In this document: one piece after another, positions 19,155 to 29,349 of the stretch
How positions within the stretch are numbered: position 1 is the stretch's first letter
How the letters are laid out: every line of letters starts with the position of its first letter
DNA from: Enterobacter sp. RHBSTW-00175
GTDB lineage: Bacteria; Pseudomonadota; Gammaproteobacteria; Enterobacterales; Enterobacteriaceae
Reading direction: 5' to 3'
DNA length: 64,000 nucleotides
Assembly: GCF_013927005.1 (NCBI RefSeq)
Contig: NZ_CP055930.1
Location: forward strand, 992,001 to 1,056,000
Notes under the pieces: generated by a model
Database searches by the model: none
What the model was told of the DNA's origin: nothing
What the model saw: only the letters and a program-made list of their open reading frames with translations
Position numbers and translations under genes: made by a program

Positions 19155-20513
19155 TTAAGCCAAATTTATAACAGAAGAACCGAAGCCTTCTGTGTCGGTT
19201 GTGTGTTGAAACCAGGCGAGCGTGCTGTGCAGCTGCACCACTTCACCCACCACAATCAGGGCGGGCATAGGCGCGTCTTTCGCAAGGTGTACAAGGTCTT
19301 GTAGTGTGCCGGTGGCAACGTGTTGGTCGACGCGTGTCCCGCGAGAGATCACGGCCACTGGCGTTGTCGCATCGCGACCATGCTGAATAAGCTGTTCGCT
19401 GATTTCCGCCGCTTTCATCGTGCCCATATAGATGGCAAGCGTTTGTCGGCTCTCGGCCAGATGCGACCAGTCAAACGGTGTGCTGTCGGCCTTGTAGTGG
19501 CCGGTTACAAAGGTCACGCTCTGAGCGTAATCACGGTGAGTCAGCGGGATACCGGCGTAGGCTGTTACCGCAGAGGCCGCGGTAATACCTGGCACCACCT
19601 GGAACGGTACACCCGCCTCGGCAGCGGCCTGAAGCTCTTCCCCGCCACGGCCAAAGATGAACGGATCGCCCCCTTTCAGGCGCACCACGGTTTTGCCTTC
19701 TCTGGCTGCCGTAATCAGCATCTGATTGGTTTCGTGCTGTGGCACGGCGTGTTCACCGGCGCGTTTACCCACGCAAATCTGTTCGGCATCGCGGCGGATC
19801 AGTTCGCGCACGCCGTCGCTCACCAGGTGGTCGTAAAATACGACATCCGCATCCTGGAGAACCTGTAGGCCGCGCAGGGTTAACAGCCCGGCATCACCCG
19901 GCCCTGCGCCTACCAGAATGATTTCACCGCTTCCGCTGCCGGGGTTATCCAGTTCATCTTCCAGAATCTGCTGCGCTGCGGCTTCATTACCGGCGTGCAT
20001 CAGGCGGGCAAAACGGCCACGGAAGACGCGCTCCCAAAAGCGACGACGCTCGGCCACGCTTGTCAGACGCGTTTTCAGATGGTTACGCCAGTAACTTGCT
20101 TTCTCGGCCATACGCCCGAGGCTTGTGGGCAGCAGTGCTTCTATTTTTTCCCGCAGCACCCGCGCCAGAACCGGGGCCGTGCCACCAGAGGAGATGGCCA
20201 CCAGCAGCGGCGAACGGTCAACGATCGACGGGAAAATGAATGAACACAGTGATGGATCATCCACCACGTTTACCAGACGAAACCGGGACTGTGCCGCCAG
20301 AGAGACCCGACGGTTAAATTCACGATCGGGGGTTGCGGCGATCACCAGCACCACGCTGTCTATCTGCGATTCGTCGAACTGCGCGTCAGTAACGACCTGC
20401 ACCTGTGCGCCAGCACGATGCAAGAAAGCAATTTTGCGATCGGCAATCTCACCCGTGCCAACCACCAGCACGGGCCTGTCTTTTAGGGCAGCAAATAAGG
20501 GCAGATAGTCCAC
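19155..20513 (-). CDS. cysG: Siroheme synthase, second-copy type in cysDNC operon, shortened N-domain
   Basis: The trifunctional CysG makes siroheme, the cofactor of the CysI sulfite reductase encoded nearby. The C-terminal uroporphyrinogen methyltransferase domain is complete ([17 protein letters not shown] near 200; [42 protein letters not shown]). The N-terminal dehydrogenase/ferrochelatase domain has the dinucleotide motif GTGEIADRK and the conserved [15 protein letters not shown] with its catalytic Asp. However, against E. coli CysG from memory, about 19 residues are missing after AGAQVQVV, in the second half of the Rossmann fold. The start GTG at 20513 gives MDYLPLF, as in relatives; in-frame TTG 20522 and GTG 20519 are alternatives. 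Klebsiella and Enterobacter carry two cysG genes, one in this place. Confidence 0.93.
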   Translation of the reverse strand: MDYLPLFAALKDRPVLVVGTGEIADRKIAFLHRAGAQVQVVTDAQFDESQIDSVVLVIAATPDREFNRRVSLAAQSRFRLVNVVDDPSLCSFIFPSIVDRSPLLVAISSGGTAPVLARVLREKIEALLPTSLGRMAEKASYWRNHLKTRLTSVAERRRFWERVFRGRFARLMHAGNEAAAQQILEDELDNPGSGSGEIILVGAGPGDAGLLTLRGLQVLQDADVVFYDHLVSDGVRELIRRDAEQICVGKRAGEHAVPQHETNQMLITAAREGKTVVRLKGGDPFIFGRGGEELQAAAEAGVPFQVVPGITAASAVTAYAGIPLTHRDYAQSVTFVTGHYKADSTPFDWSHLAESRQTLAIYMGTMKAAEISEQLIQHGRDATTPVAVISRGTRVDQHVATGTLQDLVHLAKDAPMPALIVVGEVVQLHSTLAWFQHTTDTEGFGSSVINLA

Positions 20514-20522
20514 AAGCACCAA

Positions 20523-20750
20523 CTCACTAACAACCAGGAATAGTGGGACTATAGGGGTCGGTTTAGATCGAATGAAATTACGAATTGGAATGAGTAGTTA
20601 CTCAATGGAATAACGCCGTGAAAAAGCAAATATCAAAAAGTGCTTAACACACGAAATTTCGGGCATTTAAGAGCAATTCAAATTGTGTATACCGGGTCAC
20701 AGTTTCATACTAAGCCAGTTAAAATTTTGCTCTGTTTTTAAGGACTCACT
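20523..20750. promoter_or_regulatory. Divergent cysG2DNC / iap promoter region
   Basis: The 228-bp gap holds, on the minus strand, a ctatagt -10-like element near 20549-20555, preceded by ttccattgagtaactactcattcc, a partial dyad of the kind bound by CysB. CysB control of cysDNC is established in E. coli; the exact site here is inferred. The iap side is A+T-rich with no clear consensus promoter. Confidence 0.45.
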
Positions 20751-21794
20751 ATGTTTTCCGCAACGCGCCACCGTATTGCTGCCCTGGCGCTCGGCGTTTG
20801 CTTTATCCTTCCGGCCCAGGCAAAAAATCCACCGTACGGCGAAATTGCCAGTACCCAGGCGCGACATATTGCGACTGTCTTTCCTGGCCGTATAACCGGC
20901 ACGCCAGCCGAGATGCTCTCCGCCGACTATATCCGCCAGCAGTTTGCCGGGATGGGCTACCAGAGCGATATTCGGGCCTTTCACAGCCGGTACATCTATA
21001 CCTCACGCAATAACAGCAAAAACTGGCATAACGTGACCGGCAGTACGGTCATTGCTGCACATGAAGGCAAGAGCGCCCAGCAAATCATTATTATGGCGCA
21101 CCTGGATACCTTCGCCCCGATGAGCGATGCCGATACCGACAACAACCTCGGCGGCCTGACGCTTCAGGGAATAGACGATAACGCGGCGGGTCTGGGCGTG
21201 ATGCTTGAACTGGCCGAGCACCTGAAGAATATCCCGACGAAATACGGTATTCGCTTTATCGCGACCAGCGGTGAAGAAGAAGGAAAACTCGGCGCTGAGA
21301 ATATCCTTAAGCGCATGAGCCCTGAAGAGAAGAAAAATACCTTGCTGGTGATTAATCTCGATAACCTTATCGTCGGCGACAAACTCTATTTTAATAGCGG
21401 GCAGAGTACGCCAGGAAGCGTGCGCAAATTAACCCGCGACCGGGCGCTGGCGATTGCCCGCAGTCAGGGCGTCTACGCCACCAGTAATCCGGGCGGTAAT
21501 CCTGCTTATCCACGTGGAACAGGCTGTTGTAACGACGGTGAAGTGTTCGATAAAGCCGGCATTCCGGTATTGTACGTGGAAGCAACGAACTGGGCGCTGG
21601 GCAAAAAAGATGGTTATCAGCAGAGAGCCAAATCTAAAGCCTTCCCGAACGGAACAAGCTGGCATGATGTGAGGCTTGATAATCAACAGCACATTGATAG
21701 CGCGCTGCCGCAGCGTATTGAACACCGTAGCCGCGATGTGGTGAAAGTGATGCTGCCGCTGGTGAAGGAGCTGGCGAAAGCGGGTAAAGCCTGA
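20751..21794 (+). CDS. iap: Alkaline phosphatase isozyme conversion aminopeptidase Iap
   Basis: A 347-residue secreted M28-family zinc aminopeptidase that trims N-terminal Arg from periplasmic alkaline phosphatase in E. coli. The signal peptide is residues 1-24, with the AQA/KN cleavage site. Metal-site motifs are MAHLDTFAPM, GIDDNAAG, SGEEEGKLGA and INLDNLIVGD. In E. coli the type I-E CRISPR array and cas genes follow; here only 117 bp of palindromic repeat separates iap from the convergent cysH. Confidence 0.95.
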   Translation: MFSATRHRIAALALGVCFILPAQAKNPPYGEIASTQARHIATVFPGRITGTPAEMLSADYIRQQFAGMGYQSDIRAFHSRYIYTSRNNSKNWHNVTGSTVIAAHEGKSAQQIIIMAHLDTFAPMSDADTDNNLGGLTLQGIDDNAAGLGVMLELAEHLKNIPTKYGIRFIATSGEEEGKLGAENILKRMSPEEKKNTLLVINLDNLIVGDKLYFNSGQSTPGSVRKLTRDRALAIARSQGVYATSNPGGNPAYPRGTGCCNDGEVFDKAGIPVLYVEATNWALGKKDGYQQRAKSKAFPNGTSWHDVRLDNQQHIDSALPQRIEHRSRDVVKVMLPLVKELAKAGKA

Positions 21795-21804
21795 TGGGTA
21801 TTTT

Positions 21805-21899
21805 CCCCTCACCCCAGCCCTCTCCCCATAGGGGCGAGGGAGAAAAGACGGCTCCGGGCGATCCCCTCTCCCCTATGGGGAGAGGGTTAGGGTGAGGGG
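21805..21899. repeat. Long imperfect palindromic repeat between iap and cysH
   Basis: Two inverted G+C-rich arms (cccctcaccccagccctctcccc... and ...ggggagagggttagggtgagggg), each with its own ccctctcccc/ggggagaggg hairpin, face each other around a 25-base centre. The right half recurs at 54773-54808. It is a dispersed repeat of miniature palindromic type and may act as a bidirectional terminator. Confidence 0.8.
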
Positions 21900-21911
21900 G
21901 AGTTAATGGGA

Positions 21912-22646
21912 TCACCCTTCGTGCAATCCGCACTCTCGCTTGAGCCCAAAGAATCGCGTCTCTTCTTCCGCCATTCCCGGTTCCCATTTACGCGTGGTGT
22001 GGGTATCGCCTACAGACAGATACCCCTGGTCCCACAGCGGATGGTACTTCAGCCCGTGTTTTTGCAGATACTGATAAACCGTACGGTTGTCCCAGTCGAT
22101 AATCGGCAGCACTTTGAACACACCGCGCTGAACCGCCAGCACCGGCAACGTGGCGCGGCTACCAGACTGCTCGCGGCGTAAACCGGCAAACCAGGTCTGT
22201 GCATTCAGATCTTTCAGCGCACGGTTCATCGGCTCAACTTTGTTGATTTCATTGTATTTCTCAATGCCTTCAACGCCCTGCTCCCACAGTTTGCCGTAAC
22301 GCGCCTCCTGCCAGGCCGCGCTTTCAGTCGCGCGGTAGACTTTCAGGTTCAGCTTGAGCTTGTCCGTCAGCTCATCGATAAACTGGTAGGTTTCCGGGAA
22401 CAGGTAGCCGGTATCGGTGAGGATCACCGGAATGTCTGGTCGGATCTGATTCACCAGATGCAGACTGACTGCCGCCTGAATACCAAAGCTCGACGAGAGC
22501 ACATAGTCACCCGGCAGATTTTCCAGCGCCCACGCCACACGCCCTTCGGCGTCCAGCTTTTCCAGTTGTGCGTTGGTTTCTGCCAGTGCAAGGATGCGCT
22601 CGACTTTTGGCAGGTCGTTAAGGGCGTTTAGATCGAGTACGGACAT
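21912..22646 (-). CDS. cysH: Phosphoadenosine phosphosulfate reductase CysH
   Basis: The 244-residue enzyme reduces PAPS to sulfite with thioredoxin. The PAPS-binding stretch [14 protein letters not shown] and the C-terminal catalytic cysteine in KRECGLHEG are present; there are no extra Cys pairs, so it is the thioredoxin-type PAPS reductase rather than an Fe-S APS reductase. It is the last gene of cysJIH, separated from cysI by a REP element. Confidence 0.98.
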   Translation of the reverse strand: MSVLDLNALNDLPKVERILALAETNAQLEKLDAEGRVAWALENLPGDYVLSSSFGIQAAVSLHLVNQIRPDIPVILTDTGYLFPETYQFIDELTDKLKLNLKVYRATESAAWQEARYGKLWEQGVEGIEKYNEINKVEPMNRALKDLNAQTWFAGLRREQSGSRATLPVLAVQRGVFKVLPIIDWDNRTVYQYLQKHGLKYHPLWDQGYLSVGDTHTTRKWEPGMAEEETRFFGLKRECGLHEG

Positions 22647-22668
22647 AAGAACCTCGTTTGCCTGTTTT

Positions 22669-22698
22669 GCCGGGCGGCACTGCGTTTGCCCGGCTTAC
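22669..22698. repeat. REP palindrome between cysI and cysH
   Basis: gccgggcggcactgcgtttgcccggc forms a G+C-rich hairpin of REP type in the 76-bp intercistronic gap. Such elements often stabilise upstream mRNA. Confidence 0.75.
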
Positions 22699-22722
22699 AA
22701 AACCTGTAATACCGTCGGGATG

Positions 22723-24435
22723 TTACTCCCAGAAATCCCGAGCGGGATCGAGCACCGGGCGAATGATGCCCGCACGCACCGTAAAGTCACCGAAGCCTTC
22801 ACCCGCTTCGCGCTCTTTCGCCCAGCGCCCGACAAGCTCGTCAACGGAATCGAGAATTTCTGATTCCGTAATGTTCTCGCGATACATACGCGGAATGCGC
22901 GTACCCATCCGGTTACCACCCAGATGCACGTTGTAGCGGCCCGGCGCTTTACCCACCAGACCCAGCTCAGCCAGCATCGCACGGCCACAGCCGTTCGGGC
23001 AGCCGGTCACACGCATCACAATATGCTCTTCAGGAATACCGTGTTTTTCCAGAATCGCTTCCACTTTGTCGGTGAACGACGGCAGGAAGCGTTCCGCTTC
23101 GGCCATTGCCAGCGGACAGGTCGGGAATGACACGCAGGCCATTGAGTTTTCACGCTGCGGTTTCACCGCATTCATCAACCCATGATCGCGCGCCAGTTTC
23201 TCGATCTTCGCTTTCTGGCTTTCCGGCACACCGGCAATGATCAGGTTCTGGTTGGCGGTAATACGGAACTCACCTTTATGGATCTTAGCAATTTCCAGCA
23301 AACCAGTTTTCAGAGGGCGGCCCGGATAATCCAGAATACGGCCATTTTCGATAAACAGCGTCAGGTGCCATTTATTGTCGATGCCTTTTACCCAACCGAT
23401 ACGATCGCCGCGACCGGTGAATTCATAAGGACGGATCGGTTCAAATTTGATACCAGCGCGACGTTCCACTTCTTCTTTAAACGTCTCAACGCCCACGCGC
23501 TCCAGGGTGTATTTGGTCTTCGCGTTTTTACGGTCGGTACGGTTACCCCAGTCGCGCTGCGTGGTAACAACCGCTTCCGCCACGGCCAGCGTGTGCTCAA
23601 GCGGCAGGAAACCGAACTCACTCGCCGTGCGGGCATAGGTTTTTTTGTTGCCGTGTTCGATGGACAAACCGCCGCCCACCAGCAGGTTAAAGCCCACCAG
23701 CTTGCCATTTTCCGCAATCGCCACGAAGTTCATGTCGTTGGCGTGCAGATCGATATCGTTCTGCGGCGGGATCACCACTGTGGTTTTGAACTTACGCGGC
23801 AGATAGGTCTGGCCGAGGATCGGTTCTTCATCCGTGGTGGCAACTTTTTCCTGATCGAGCCAGATCTCCGCATACGCGCGGGTACGTGGCAGCAGGTGCT
23901 CAGAAATCTTCTTCGCCCATTCGTACGCTTCGGCATGAAGCTCAGACTCAAACGGGTTCGAGGTGCAGAGCACGTTACGGTTCATGTCGTTGGCGGTCGC
24001 CAGCGCGTCCAGCCCGACCGAGTGCAGCATCTGGTGTACCGGCTTCACGTTCTTCTTCAGAATGCCGTGGAACTGGAAGGTCTGACGGTTCGTCAGACGG
24101 ATGCTGCCGTAAATGGTGTTGTCATGGGCGAATTTGTCGATTGCCTGCCACTGTTTAGTGGTGATAACCCCACCCGGCAGGCGGCAGCGCAGCAGCATCG
24201 CGTGACGCGGCTCCAGCTTTTGTTCTGCACGTTCGGCACGGATATCGCGGTCATCCTGCTGATACATACCGTGGAAACGGATCAGCAGGAAGTTGTCGCC
24301 TTTAAAACCGCCAGTCAGACCGTCATTCAAATCTTCGGCAATGGTGCCGCGCAGATAGTTACTCTCAACTTTCATGCGCTCGGCATCAGTCAGTTTGCCT
24401 TCGACCACCAGTGGGCCAGGGTGTTTTTCGCTCAT
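22723..24435 (-). CDS. cysI: Sulfite reductase hemoprotein subunit CysI
   Basis: The 570-residue beta subunit reduces sulfite to sulfide by six electrons using siroheme and a 4Fe-4S cluster. Cluster cysteines are visible as [16 protein letters not shown] and [16 protein letters not shown], and siroheme-binding arginines in the [12 protein letters not shown] region. Its start overlaps the cysJ stop by one base. The siroheme comes from CysG enzymes, one encoded upstream in this window. Confidence 0.99.
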   Translation of the reverse strand: MSEKHPGPLVVEGKLTDAERMKVESNYLRGTIAEDLNDGLTGGFKGDNFLLIRFHGMYQQDDRDIRAERAEQKLEPRHAMLLRCRLPGGVITTKQWQAIDKFAHDNTIYGSIRLTNRQTFQFHGILKKNVKPVHQMLHSVGLDALATANDMNRNVLCTSNPFESELHAEAYEWAKKISEHLLPRTRAYAEIWLDQEKVATTDEEPILGQTYLPRKFKTTVVIPPQNDIDLHANDMNFVAIAENGKLVGFNLLVGGGLSIEHGNKKTYARTASEFGFLPLEHTLAVAEAVVTTQRDWGNRTDRKNAKTKYTLERVGVETFKEEVERRAGIKFEPIRPYEFTGRGDRIGWVKGIDNKWHLTLFIENGRILDYPGRPLKTGLLEIAKIHKGEFRITANQNLIIAGVPESQKAKIEKLARDHGLMNAVKPQRENSMACVSFPTCPLAMAEAERFLPSFTDKVEAILEKHGIPEEHIVMRVTGCPNGCGRAMLAELGLVGKAPGRYNVHLGGNRMGTRIPRMYRENITESEILDSVDELVGRWAKEREAGEGFGDFTVRAGIIRPVLDPARDFWE

Positions 24436-26240
24436 TAGTAGACATCTCGCTGATAACGGCGCTCTACGCGCAGCTCACTTAAATATTCGTCCGCCGTTTC
24501 GGCATCCATACCGCCGAATTCGGCAATCACTTCCAGCAAAGCCCGCTCAACGTCTTTCGCCATGCGATTGGCGTCGCCGCAGACATAAATGTGGGCACCG
24601 TCATTGATCCAGCGCCACAGCTCTGCGCCCTGTTCGCGCAGTTTGTCTTGTACGTATACTTTTTCTTTCTGGTCACGCGACCAGGCCAGGTCGATGCGGT
24701 TCAGCACGCCTTCTTTAACATAGCGCTGCCACTCAACCTGGTAGAGGAAATCTTCGGTAAAGTGCGGGTTGCCGAAGAACAGCCAGTTTTTACCGGGTGC
24801 TTCATCTGCCGCACGCTGCTGCATAAAGGAACGGAACGGCGCGATACCGGTGCCTGGGCCAATCATAATGACCGGCGTTTGCGGGTTTGTCGGCAGACGG
24901 AAGTTGTCGTTGTGCTCGATAAAGACGCGAACCTCGCCCTCTTCTTCTACACGCTCAGCCAGGAAGCTGGATGCACCGCCCGCGCGAGCACGGCCTTCGA
25001 TGTCATAACGCACCACACCCACGGTCACGTGGACTTCGCTTTCCACTTCCGCCTGCGAAGAGGCGATAGAGTAAAGACGCGGCGTCAGCGGACGTAACAG
25101 ACCAACCAGGGCTTCTGCATCCAGCTGGGCTGGCGCGAAACGCACCATATCAACAATCGGGGTGGTGGCCGCATAGTGCTGCAACTTCGCTTTATCACCC
25201 ACTAAAGGCAGCAGGGATTCACTGCGCGTTAAGGTGGCGTAATTCTCAACGATGTTGGCCGTGTTCACGGTCAGCTCAAAATGCCATTGCAGCGCTTCAG
25301 CAAGTGTCTGTGTTTTGCCTTCAACGGTGACCGGTTCGTCGCCTTTCAGCCACAGCAGCTCTGCCAGCTCTTTCACTAATGCAGGGTCGTTCTGATACCA
25401 GACACCCAGCGCATCACCCGGCTGATAACGTAAACCGGAATCGCCCAGATCGATTTCGATATGGCGAACGTCTTTCTCTGAGTCGCGGCCAGTGATCTTC
25501 TGATTCACCGACAGGCTTGCCGTCAGCGGTGCCTCTTTGGTGTACGGGCTGGTGTGAATATCATTGACGGCGCCACTGGCGCTGAATGCTGCCTGCGTGG
25601 ATGTCTCTTTCGGGACACGCGCTTTCAGCACCTCGACCACGCGAGAACGCCATTCCGCCGCCGCGGTCTGGTATTCCACATCGGCATCGACGCGGTCCAG
25701 CAGACGCTCAGCGCCAAGCTCTGCCAGCTTGCTGTCGAAGTCTTTACCGGACTGGCAGAAGAATTCATAGGAGGTGTCGCCCAGGCCAAACACGGCAAAG
25801 GCAGTGCCATCCAGTTTTGGCGCTTTCTTCGAGAACAGGAATTTATGCAGCGCCACCGCCTCTTCAGCGGGTTCGCCCTCGCCCTGTGTTGAAGCCACAA
25901 CCACCAGCAGTTTTTCTGACGCGATTTGTTTGAATTTATAATCCCCGGCGTTCACCAGGTTCACGTTCAGTTTGGCGGCAAGCAGGTCATCACGCAGCGC
26001 TTCGGCCACGCGGCGGGCGTTGCCCGTCTGCGAGGCAGAGATAAGCGTAATAGCCGGGATCTCAACGGCAGCGGCAGGCGCGGCAACAACGGCCCCTGGC
26101 TGTTGGTTAAGCATTCCCCAGAAATAGCCGGACACCCAGGCAAGCTGAGTGGGTGAAAAATCAGTGGTGGCGGCCTGTAGGCGCGCCAGTTGCTCCGGGT
26201 TCAGGGGAAGCAAATTTGAAGGTGGGGCCTGTGTTGTCAT
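24435..26240 (-). CDS. cysJ: Sulfite reductase flavoprotein subunit CysJ
   Basis: The 601-residue alpha subunit passes electrons from NADPH through FAD and FMN to CysI. The flavodoxin domain ([17 protein letters not shown], about 65-205), FAD-binding domain ([23 protein letters not shown]) and NADPH domain ([32 protein letters not shown]) appear in order, ending RYQRDVY. First gene of cysJIH. Confidence 0.99.
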   Translation of the reverse strand: MTTQAPPSNLLPLNPEQLARLQAATTDFSPTQLAWVSGYFWGMLNQQPGAVVAAPAAAVEIPAITLISASQTGNARRVAEALRDDLLAAKLNVNLVNAGDYKFKQIASEKLLVVVASTQGEGEPAEEAVALHKFLFSKKAPKLDGTAFAVFGLGDTSYEFFCQSGKDFDSKLAELGAERLLDRVDADVEYQTAAAEWRSRVVEVLKARVPKETSTQAAFSASGAVNDIHTSPYTKEAPLTASLSVNQKITGRDSEKDVRHIEIDLGDSGLRYQPGDALGVWYQNDPALVKELAELLWLKGDEPVTVEGKTQTLAEALQWHFELTVNTANIVENYATLTRSESLLPLVGDKAKLQHYAATTPIVDMVRFAPAQLDAEALVGLLRPLTPRLYSIASSQAEVESEVHVTVGVVRYDIEGRARAGGASSFLAERVEEEGEVRVFIEHNDNFRLPTNPQTPVIMIGPGTGIAPFRSFMQQRAADEAPGKNWLFFGNPHFTEDFLYQVEWQRYVKEGVLNRIDLAWSRDQKEKVYVQDKLREQGAELWRWINDGAHIYVCGDANRMAKDVERALLEVIAEFGGMDAETADEYLSELRVERRYQRDVY

Positions 26241-26544
26241 GCGTCGTTATGTTCCAGTAGCAAAGCGGAATTTATGCAAAAAGACCAAACTAGAGATAAG
26301 GTTAACGGCGTGGATAATAACAATTAAAGAAGGGATGGAAATAATAAATAACCAAATGGACTAACCTGTTTTAGCTATCGTTCTTAACGATAAAACCGAT
26401 TATCTAATCCATTGAAATATAAATATAAAAACCAGCTAAAACGCTGTATCCGCCATCAATGAAGGTAAAGGCCGTTTTAGTTAATGCTAAAAAATGTGCT
26501 TTCCGGTACTATGCGGCGGTTTTTTCCGCATTACTTGAGAGTTC
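26241..26544. promoter_or_regulatory. cysJIH / queD divergent promoter region
   Basis: A 304-bp A+T-rich gap. It includes a small hairpin tatcgttcttaacgata (26374-26390) and several ttttag/gctaaaa half-dyads that could be CysB sites for cysJIH. On the plus strand tactat at 26507-26512 is a candidate -10 for queD. CysB control of cysJIH is known in relatives; the sites here are inferred. Confidence 0.4.
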
Positions 26545-26907
26545 ATGATGTCCACCACACTGTTTAAAGATTTCGTCTTCGAAGCCGCACACCATCTTCC
26601 ACACGTCCCTGCCGGGCATAAATGCGGCCGTTTACACGGGCACTCATTTATGGTGCGTCTTGAAATCACGGGTGAAGTCGATCCGCATACTGGGTGGATC
26701 ATGGACTTTGCTGAGCTGAAAGCGGCGTTTAAGCCGACTTACGATCGCCTGGATCACTACTATCTGAATGATATCCCGGGTCTTGAAAACCCAACCAGCG
26801 AAGTGCTGGCAAAATGGATTTGGGATCAGATGAAACCGCTGGTGCCACTGCTGAGCGCGGTGATGATTAAAGAAACCTGCACGGCGGGATGCGTGTATCG
26901 CGGATAG
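26545..26907 (+). CDS. queD: 6-carboxy-5,6,7,8-tetrahydropterin synthase QueD
   Basis: The 120-residue enzyme converts dihydroneopterin triphosphate to carboxytetrahydropterin, the first committed step of queuosine synthesis. Zinc ligands His16, His31 and His33 and catalytic Cys27 are seen in [22 protein letters not shown]. An ATG pair at 26545/26548 gives MMSTTLF or MSTTLF. It converges on queE, the next-but-one enzyme of the pathway. Confidence 0.97.
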   Translation: MMSTTLFKDFVFEAAHHLPHVPAGHKCGRLHGHSFMVRLEITGEVDPHTGWIMDFAELKAAFKPTYDRLDHYYLNDIPGLENPTSEVLAKWIWDQMKPLVPLLSAVMIKETCTAGCVYRG

Positions 26908-26917
26908 TCACAGTAGT

Positions 26918-26998
26918 GTCGGGTGACGCTACGCTTACCCGACCTACAATACTGGACGTCTGAAGCCCGGTAAACGCTAGCGTCACCGGGCTTTTTTT
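26918..26998. repeat. Tandem palindromes with terminator between queD and queE
   Basis: gtcgggtgacgctacgcttacccgac is one REP-like hairpin. agcccggtaaacgctagcgtcaccgggct followed by seven T residues (26964-26998) is a good rho-independent terminator for queD. Confidence 0.8.
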
Positions 26999-27668
26999 AG
27001 GCGATATTCAGATACTTGTGTGTCTGCATCGACAGGCGCCAGTTGCGCGCAATACAGGTTTCAATGCACAGACGTGTGGCATCGTCTTTCTGGCTGATAG
27101 GCTGAAGAGCAATCACGCGCTGTTTTTCGTCAGACAACGTCGCCAGCAGTTCATCCAGCGCTTCGATATCACGTACGCGGCCAACCGGGTGTTTGATTTC
27201 GTCAGCACGCTCCAGCGCCTGCGACAATACATCGTAGCCACCGCGCATACTCACTTTCGGTGAAACCGTCACCCAGGTTGCATGAGAACAAAGCACTTCA
27301 TGCGTTCCACTGGTTTCAATCTGACAGCTATAACCGTTCTTTTCGAGCAGCTCTGTCAGGGGCGTTAAATCGTGAATACAAGGCTCACCACCGGTGATCA
27401 CCACATGGCGCGCCGTCCAGCCCTGACGACCGATAATCGCCAGCAGATCTTCTGAACTCCCCGCGCCCCACTTATCGCTCTCTTTGGTTTTAGCCAGAAT
27501 GCTAAACAGCGACACTTCCCGATCTGCAAGTTTATCCCACGTATGTTTGGTATCACACCAGGCACAGCCAACCGGGCATCCCTGTAAACGAATAAAAATA
27601 GCGGGAACGCCGGTAAAGTAACCCTCGCCTTGCAGGGTCTGGAACATCTCGTTAATCGGGTACTGCAT
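26997..27668 (-). CDS. queE: 7-carboxy-7-deazaguanine synthase QueE
   Basis: The 223-residue radical SAM enzyme makes the deazapurine ring of queuosine. The cluster motif CPVGCAWC (Cys31, 35, 38; the CX3CX2C spacing) and VVITGGEPCIHD are present. QueD and QueF are encoded in the same window; QueC is not. A roughly 155-nt leader with stable hairpins precedes it. Confidence 0.97.
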   Translation of the reverse strand: MQYPINEMFQTLQGEGYFTGVPAIFIRLQGCPVGCAWCDTKHTWDKLADREVSLFSILAKTKESDKWGAGSSEDLLAIIGRQGWTARHVVITGGEPCIHDLTPLTELLEKNGYSCQIETSGTHEVLCSHATWVTVSPKVSMRGGYDVLSQALERADEIKHPVGRVRDIEALDELLATLSDEKQRVIALQPISQKDDATRLCIETCIARNWRLSMQTHKYLNIA

Positions 27669-27836
27669 AGTCTTCTCAGTTAAAGGGGTAATCGTTAATT
27701 ATCGCAGATCCCCGTCGAAGGATCATGCTCCATCGGTGCTTTGCCCGCTAATTACCGGGACATACCGCTCCAGCCCGGCTGTGGAGGGTCTGACAATCCC
27801 GCAGAAAGGCAGTGCAACACTTCCTCCATTATTATA
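27669..27836 (-). promoter_or_regulatory. queE extended -10 promoter and structured leader
   Basis: On the minus strand TGTTATAAT is a perfect extended -10 (hexamer at 27831-27836), with no good -35. The predicted transcript carries about 155 untranslated bases, including a strong hairpin (27768-27786, ctccagcccggctgtggag) and a second cccgctaattaccggg stem. I recognise no named riboswitch in it. Confidence 0.5.
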
Positions 27837-27844
27837 ACAATTAT

Positions 27845-28205
27845 TTAGCAGGTTATTTCATCGCGGCCTGTTACGCTATTCGCTGTTTGTGTCCTTTGTT
27901 TTACTTTGGGAAATGACCATTCGTTTTAGCGTTTCGTCATGGTGTAACAAAGCATTTTTATTTTTACATTTAGAATTAACTAGAAAACATAAAAACAGAA
28001 AATTAATTCATTAAAAAACAATACATTAAATATTTTAAATTATTTAATTGAATCATTCATTACATACCGTTGTCGAATATCTCCTCCTGATTTCCTTACC
28101 TTAAAATAAGCTTAAGATACGGCCTTTAATGGCATTTCTTTATTTAAACGCCGTTTACTTTTCCCCGCCTACAATCCGCTCATCTATCAGCATGAGACAG
28201 TATCC
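27845..28205. other. A+T-rich intergenic segment upstream of SDR gene
   Basis: About 360 bp of strongly A+T-rich DNA with many A and T tracts (27940-28060). No gene is supported. It has the look of an H-NS-silenced regulatory region and, together with the SDR gene, suggests acquired DNA between queE and eno. Confidence 0.45.
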
Positions 28206-29315
28206 ATGAATACGTTATTCATTACGGGCGTGACCGGGTTTCTTGGCGGAGCAGTACTCGAAAAAATCCTTAATAGCGATCAGACAGTAAACTTGCTGCT
28301 TCTGGTACGTGCCGGCAACCCGCAAGAAGGGCTTGAGCGCGTAAAGGAGAATATGCGCAAATTCCATGTTCATGAGAACACGCTGGCCAGGCTGACAGCG
28401 GATGACATCCTCATCGGCGATCTCGCTAACACGCACGACTTCCTGAGCGATCCGCGACTGGATCAGGTTACTCATGTGGTCAACTGTGCGGCCGTCGCTT
28501 CCTTTGGTAATAACCCGCTTATCTGGAAAGTAAACGTTGAGGGTACGCTGGCACTCGCTACCCGAATGGAACAGGTGGCAGGTTTACAGCGTTTCCTGCA
28601 CGTGGGGACAGCCATGTCATGCACGCCAGAACAGGATAGTCTGGTTGCAGAAAGCGCAGAGTTTAGAGAGAACGCCGAACATCTGGTGGAATACACCTAC
28701 TCGAAATCCACCATTGAGCAGTTGATGCGCCAGCAATGCCCGCACTTACCATTGTTGATTGCCCGCCCGTCGATCGTGGTCGGCCACACACGTCACGGCT
28801 GCACGCCTTCGAGCAGTATTTTTTGGGTCTTCAGCATGGGGCTGATGCTGCAAAAATTCATGTGCTCTATGGAAGATAAAGTCGATGTTGTGCCTGTGGA
28901 TTACTGTGCTGATGCGCTGCTGATGCTGCTCAACAGTTCTGCCCGTCAGGGTGAAGTTGTCCATATTTCGGCCGGAGAAGAGAGCAGCGTTCGCTTTGCT
29001 GATATTGATATGGCGATGGCGGAAGCGCTGGAAAAAGCGCCGGTCGGCGACAAATACGCCCAGGTGAGTTATGAAACTCTGGTGAAAATGCGCCGGGAAC
29101 TGAAGCACATTTTTGGCCCCTGCAATGAGCGCCTGATGCTTAAGGCTATGCGTTTGTACGGTGCGTTTGCCACGCTTAACGTGCGCTTCAGCAACGACAA
29201 ACTGTTGAGTATGGGGATGCCAAAACCGCCCCGCTTTACGGATTATATCGCCCGCTGTGTGCAGACCACTCAGGGGCTGACAATCCCCGAACAGATGGCA
29301 GTCGATTTCAAATAG
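28206..29315 (+). CDS. SDR-family NAD(P)-dependent oxidoreductase (thioester/acyl reductase-like)
   Basis: A 369-residue extended short-chain dehydrogenase. It has the dinucleotide motif GVTGFLGG at 8-15, the NCAAV strand, and an active-site YxxxK (YTYSK) followed by the RPSIVVGHTR segment. This layout matches the NAD_binding_4 (male sterility/fatty acyl-CoA reductase/thioester reductase) branch. No carrier or adenylation domain is fused and no biosynthetic partner is adjacent, so substrate is unknown. It stands alone between queE and eno, with A+T-rich DNA upstream and a shared terminator downstream, consistent with lateral gain in the lineage. Confidence 0.82.
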   Translation: MNTLFITGVTGFLGGAVLEKILNSDQTVNLLLLVRAGNPQEGLERVKENMRKFHVHENTLARLTADDILIGDLANTHDFLSDPRLDQVTHVVNCAAVASFGNNPLIWKVNVEGTLALATRMEQVAGLQRFLHVGTAMSCTPEQDSLVAESAEFRENAEHLVEYTYSKSTIEQLMRQQCPHLPLLIARPSIVVGHTRHGCTPSSSIFWVFSMGLMLQKFMCSMEDKVDVVPVDYCADALLMLLNSSARQGEVVHISAGEESSVRFADIDMAMAEALEKAPVGDKYAQVSYETLVKMRRELKHIFGPCNERLMLKAMRLYGAFATLNVRFSNDKLLSMGMPKPPRFTDYIARCVQTTQGLTIPEQMAVDFK

Positions 29316-29319
29316 CCAA

Positions 29320-29349
29320 AAAAAATGCCAGTCATTTGACTGGCATTTT
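29320..29349. terminator. Bidirectional terminator between SDR gene and eno
   Basis: aaaaatgccagtc-att-tgactggcatttt forms an uninterrupted stem with A/T runs on both flanks, serving both convergent genes. Confidence 0.9.

Noticed and set aside
18021..19304. Long plus-strand open frame (427 codons) across the cysN/cysD/cysG region
   Set aside because: It lies opposite firmly identified sulfate genes; the composition is a mirror of their codon pattern and no family is recognisable.
21795..21911. Possible CRISPR array beside iap
   Set aside because: There is only one inverted pair of G+C-rich arms, no regular direct repeats with unique spacers, and no cas gene.
23182..24438. 418-codon plus-strand frame opposite cysI
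   Set aside because: Complementary-strand artefact of a highly conserved gene; no ribosome site or family motif.
27913..28014. Small plus-strand frame starting atgaccattcg in the A+T-rich gap
   Set aside because: No convincing ribosome site, A+T-rich low-complexity C-terminal half, and no recognised similarity.
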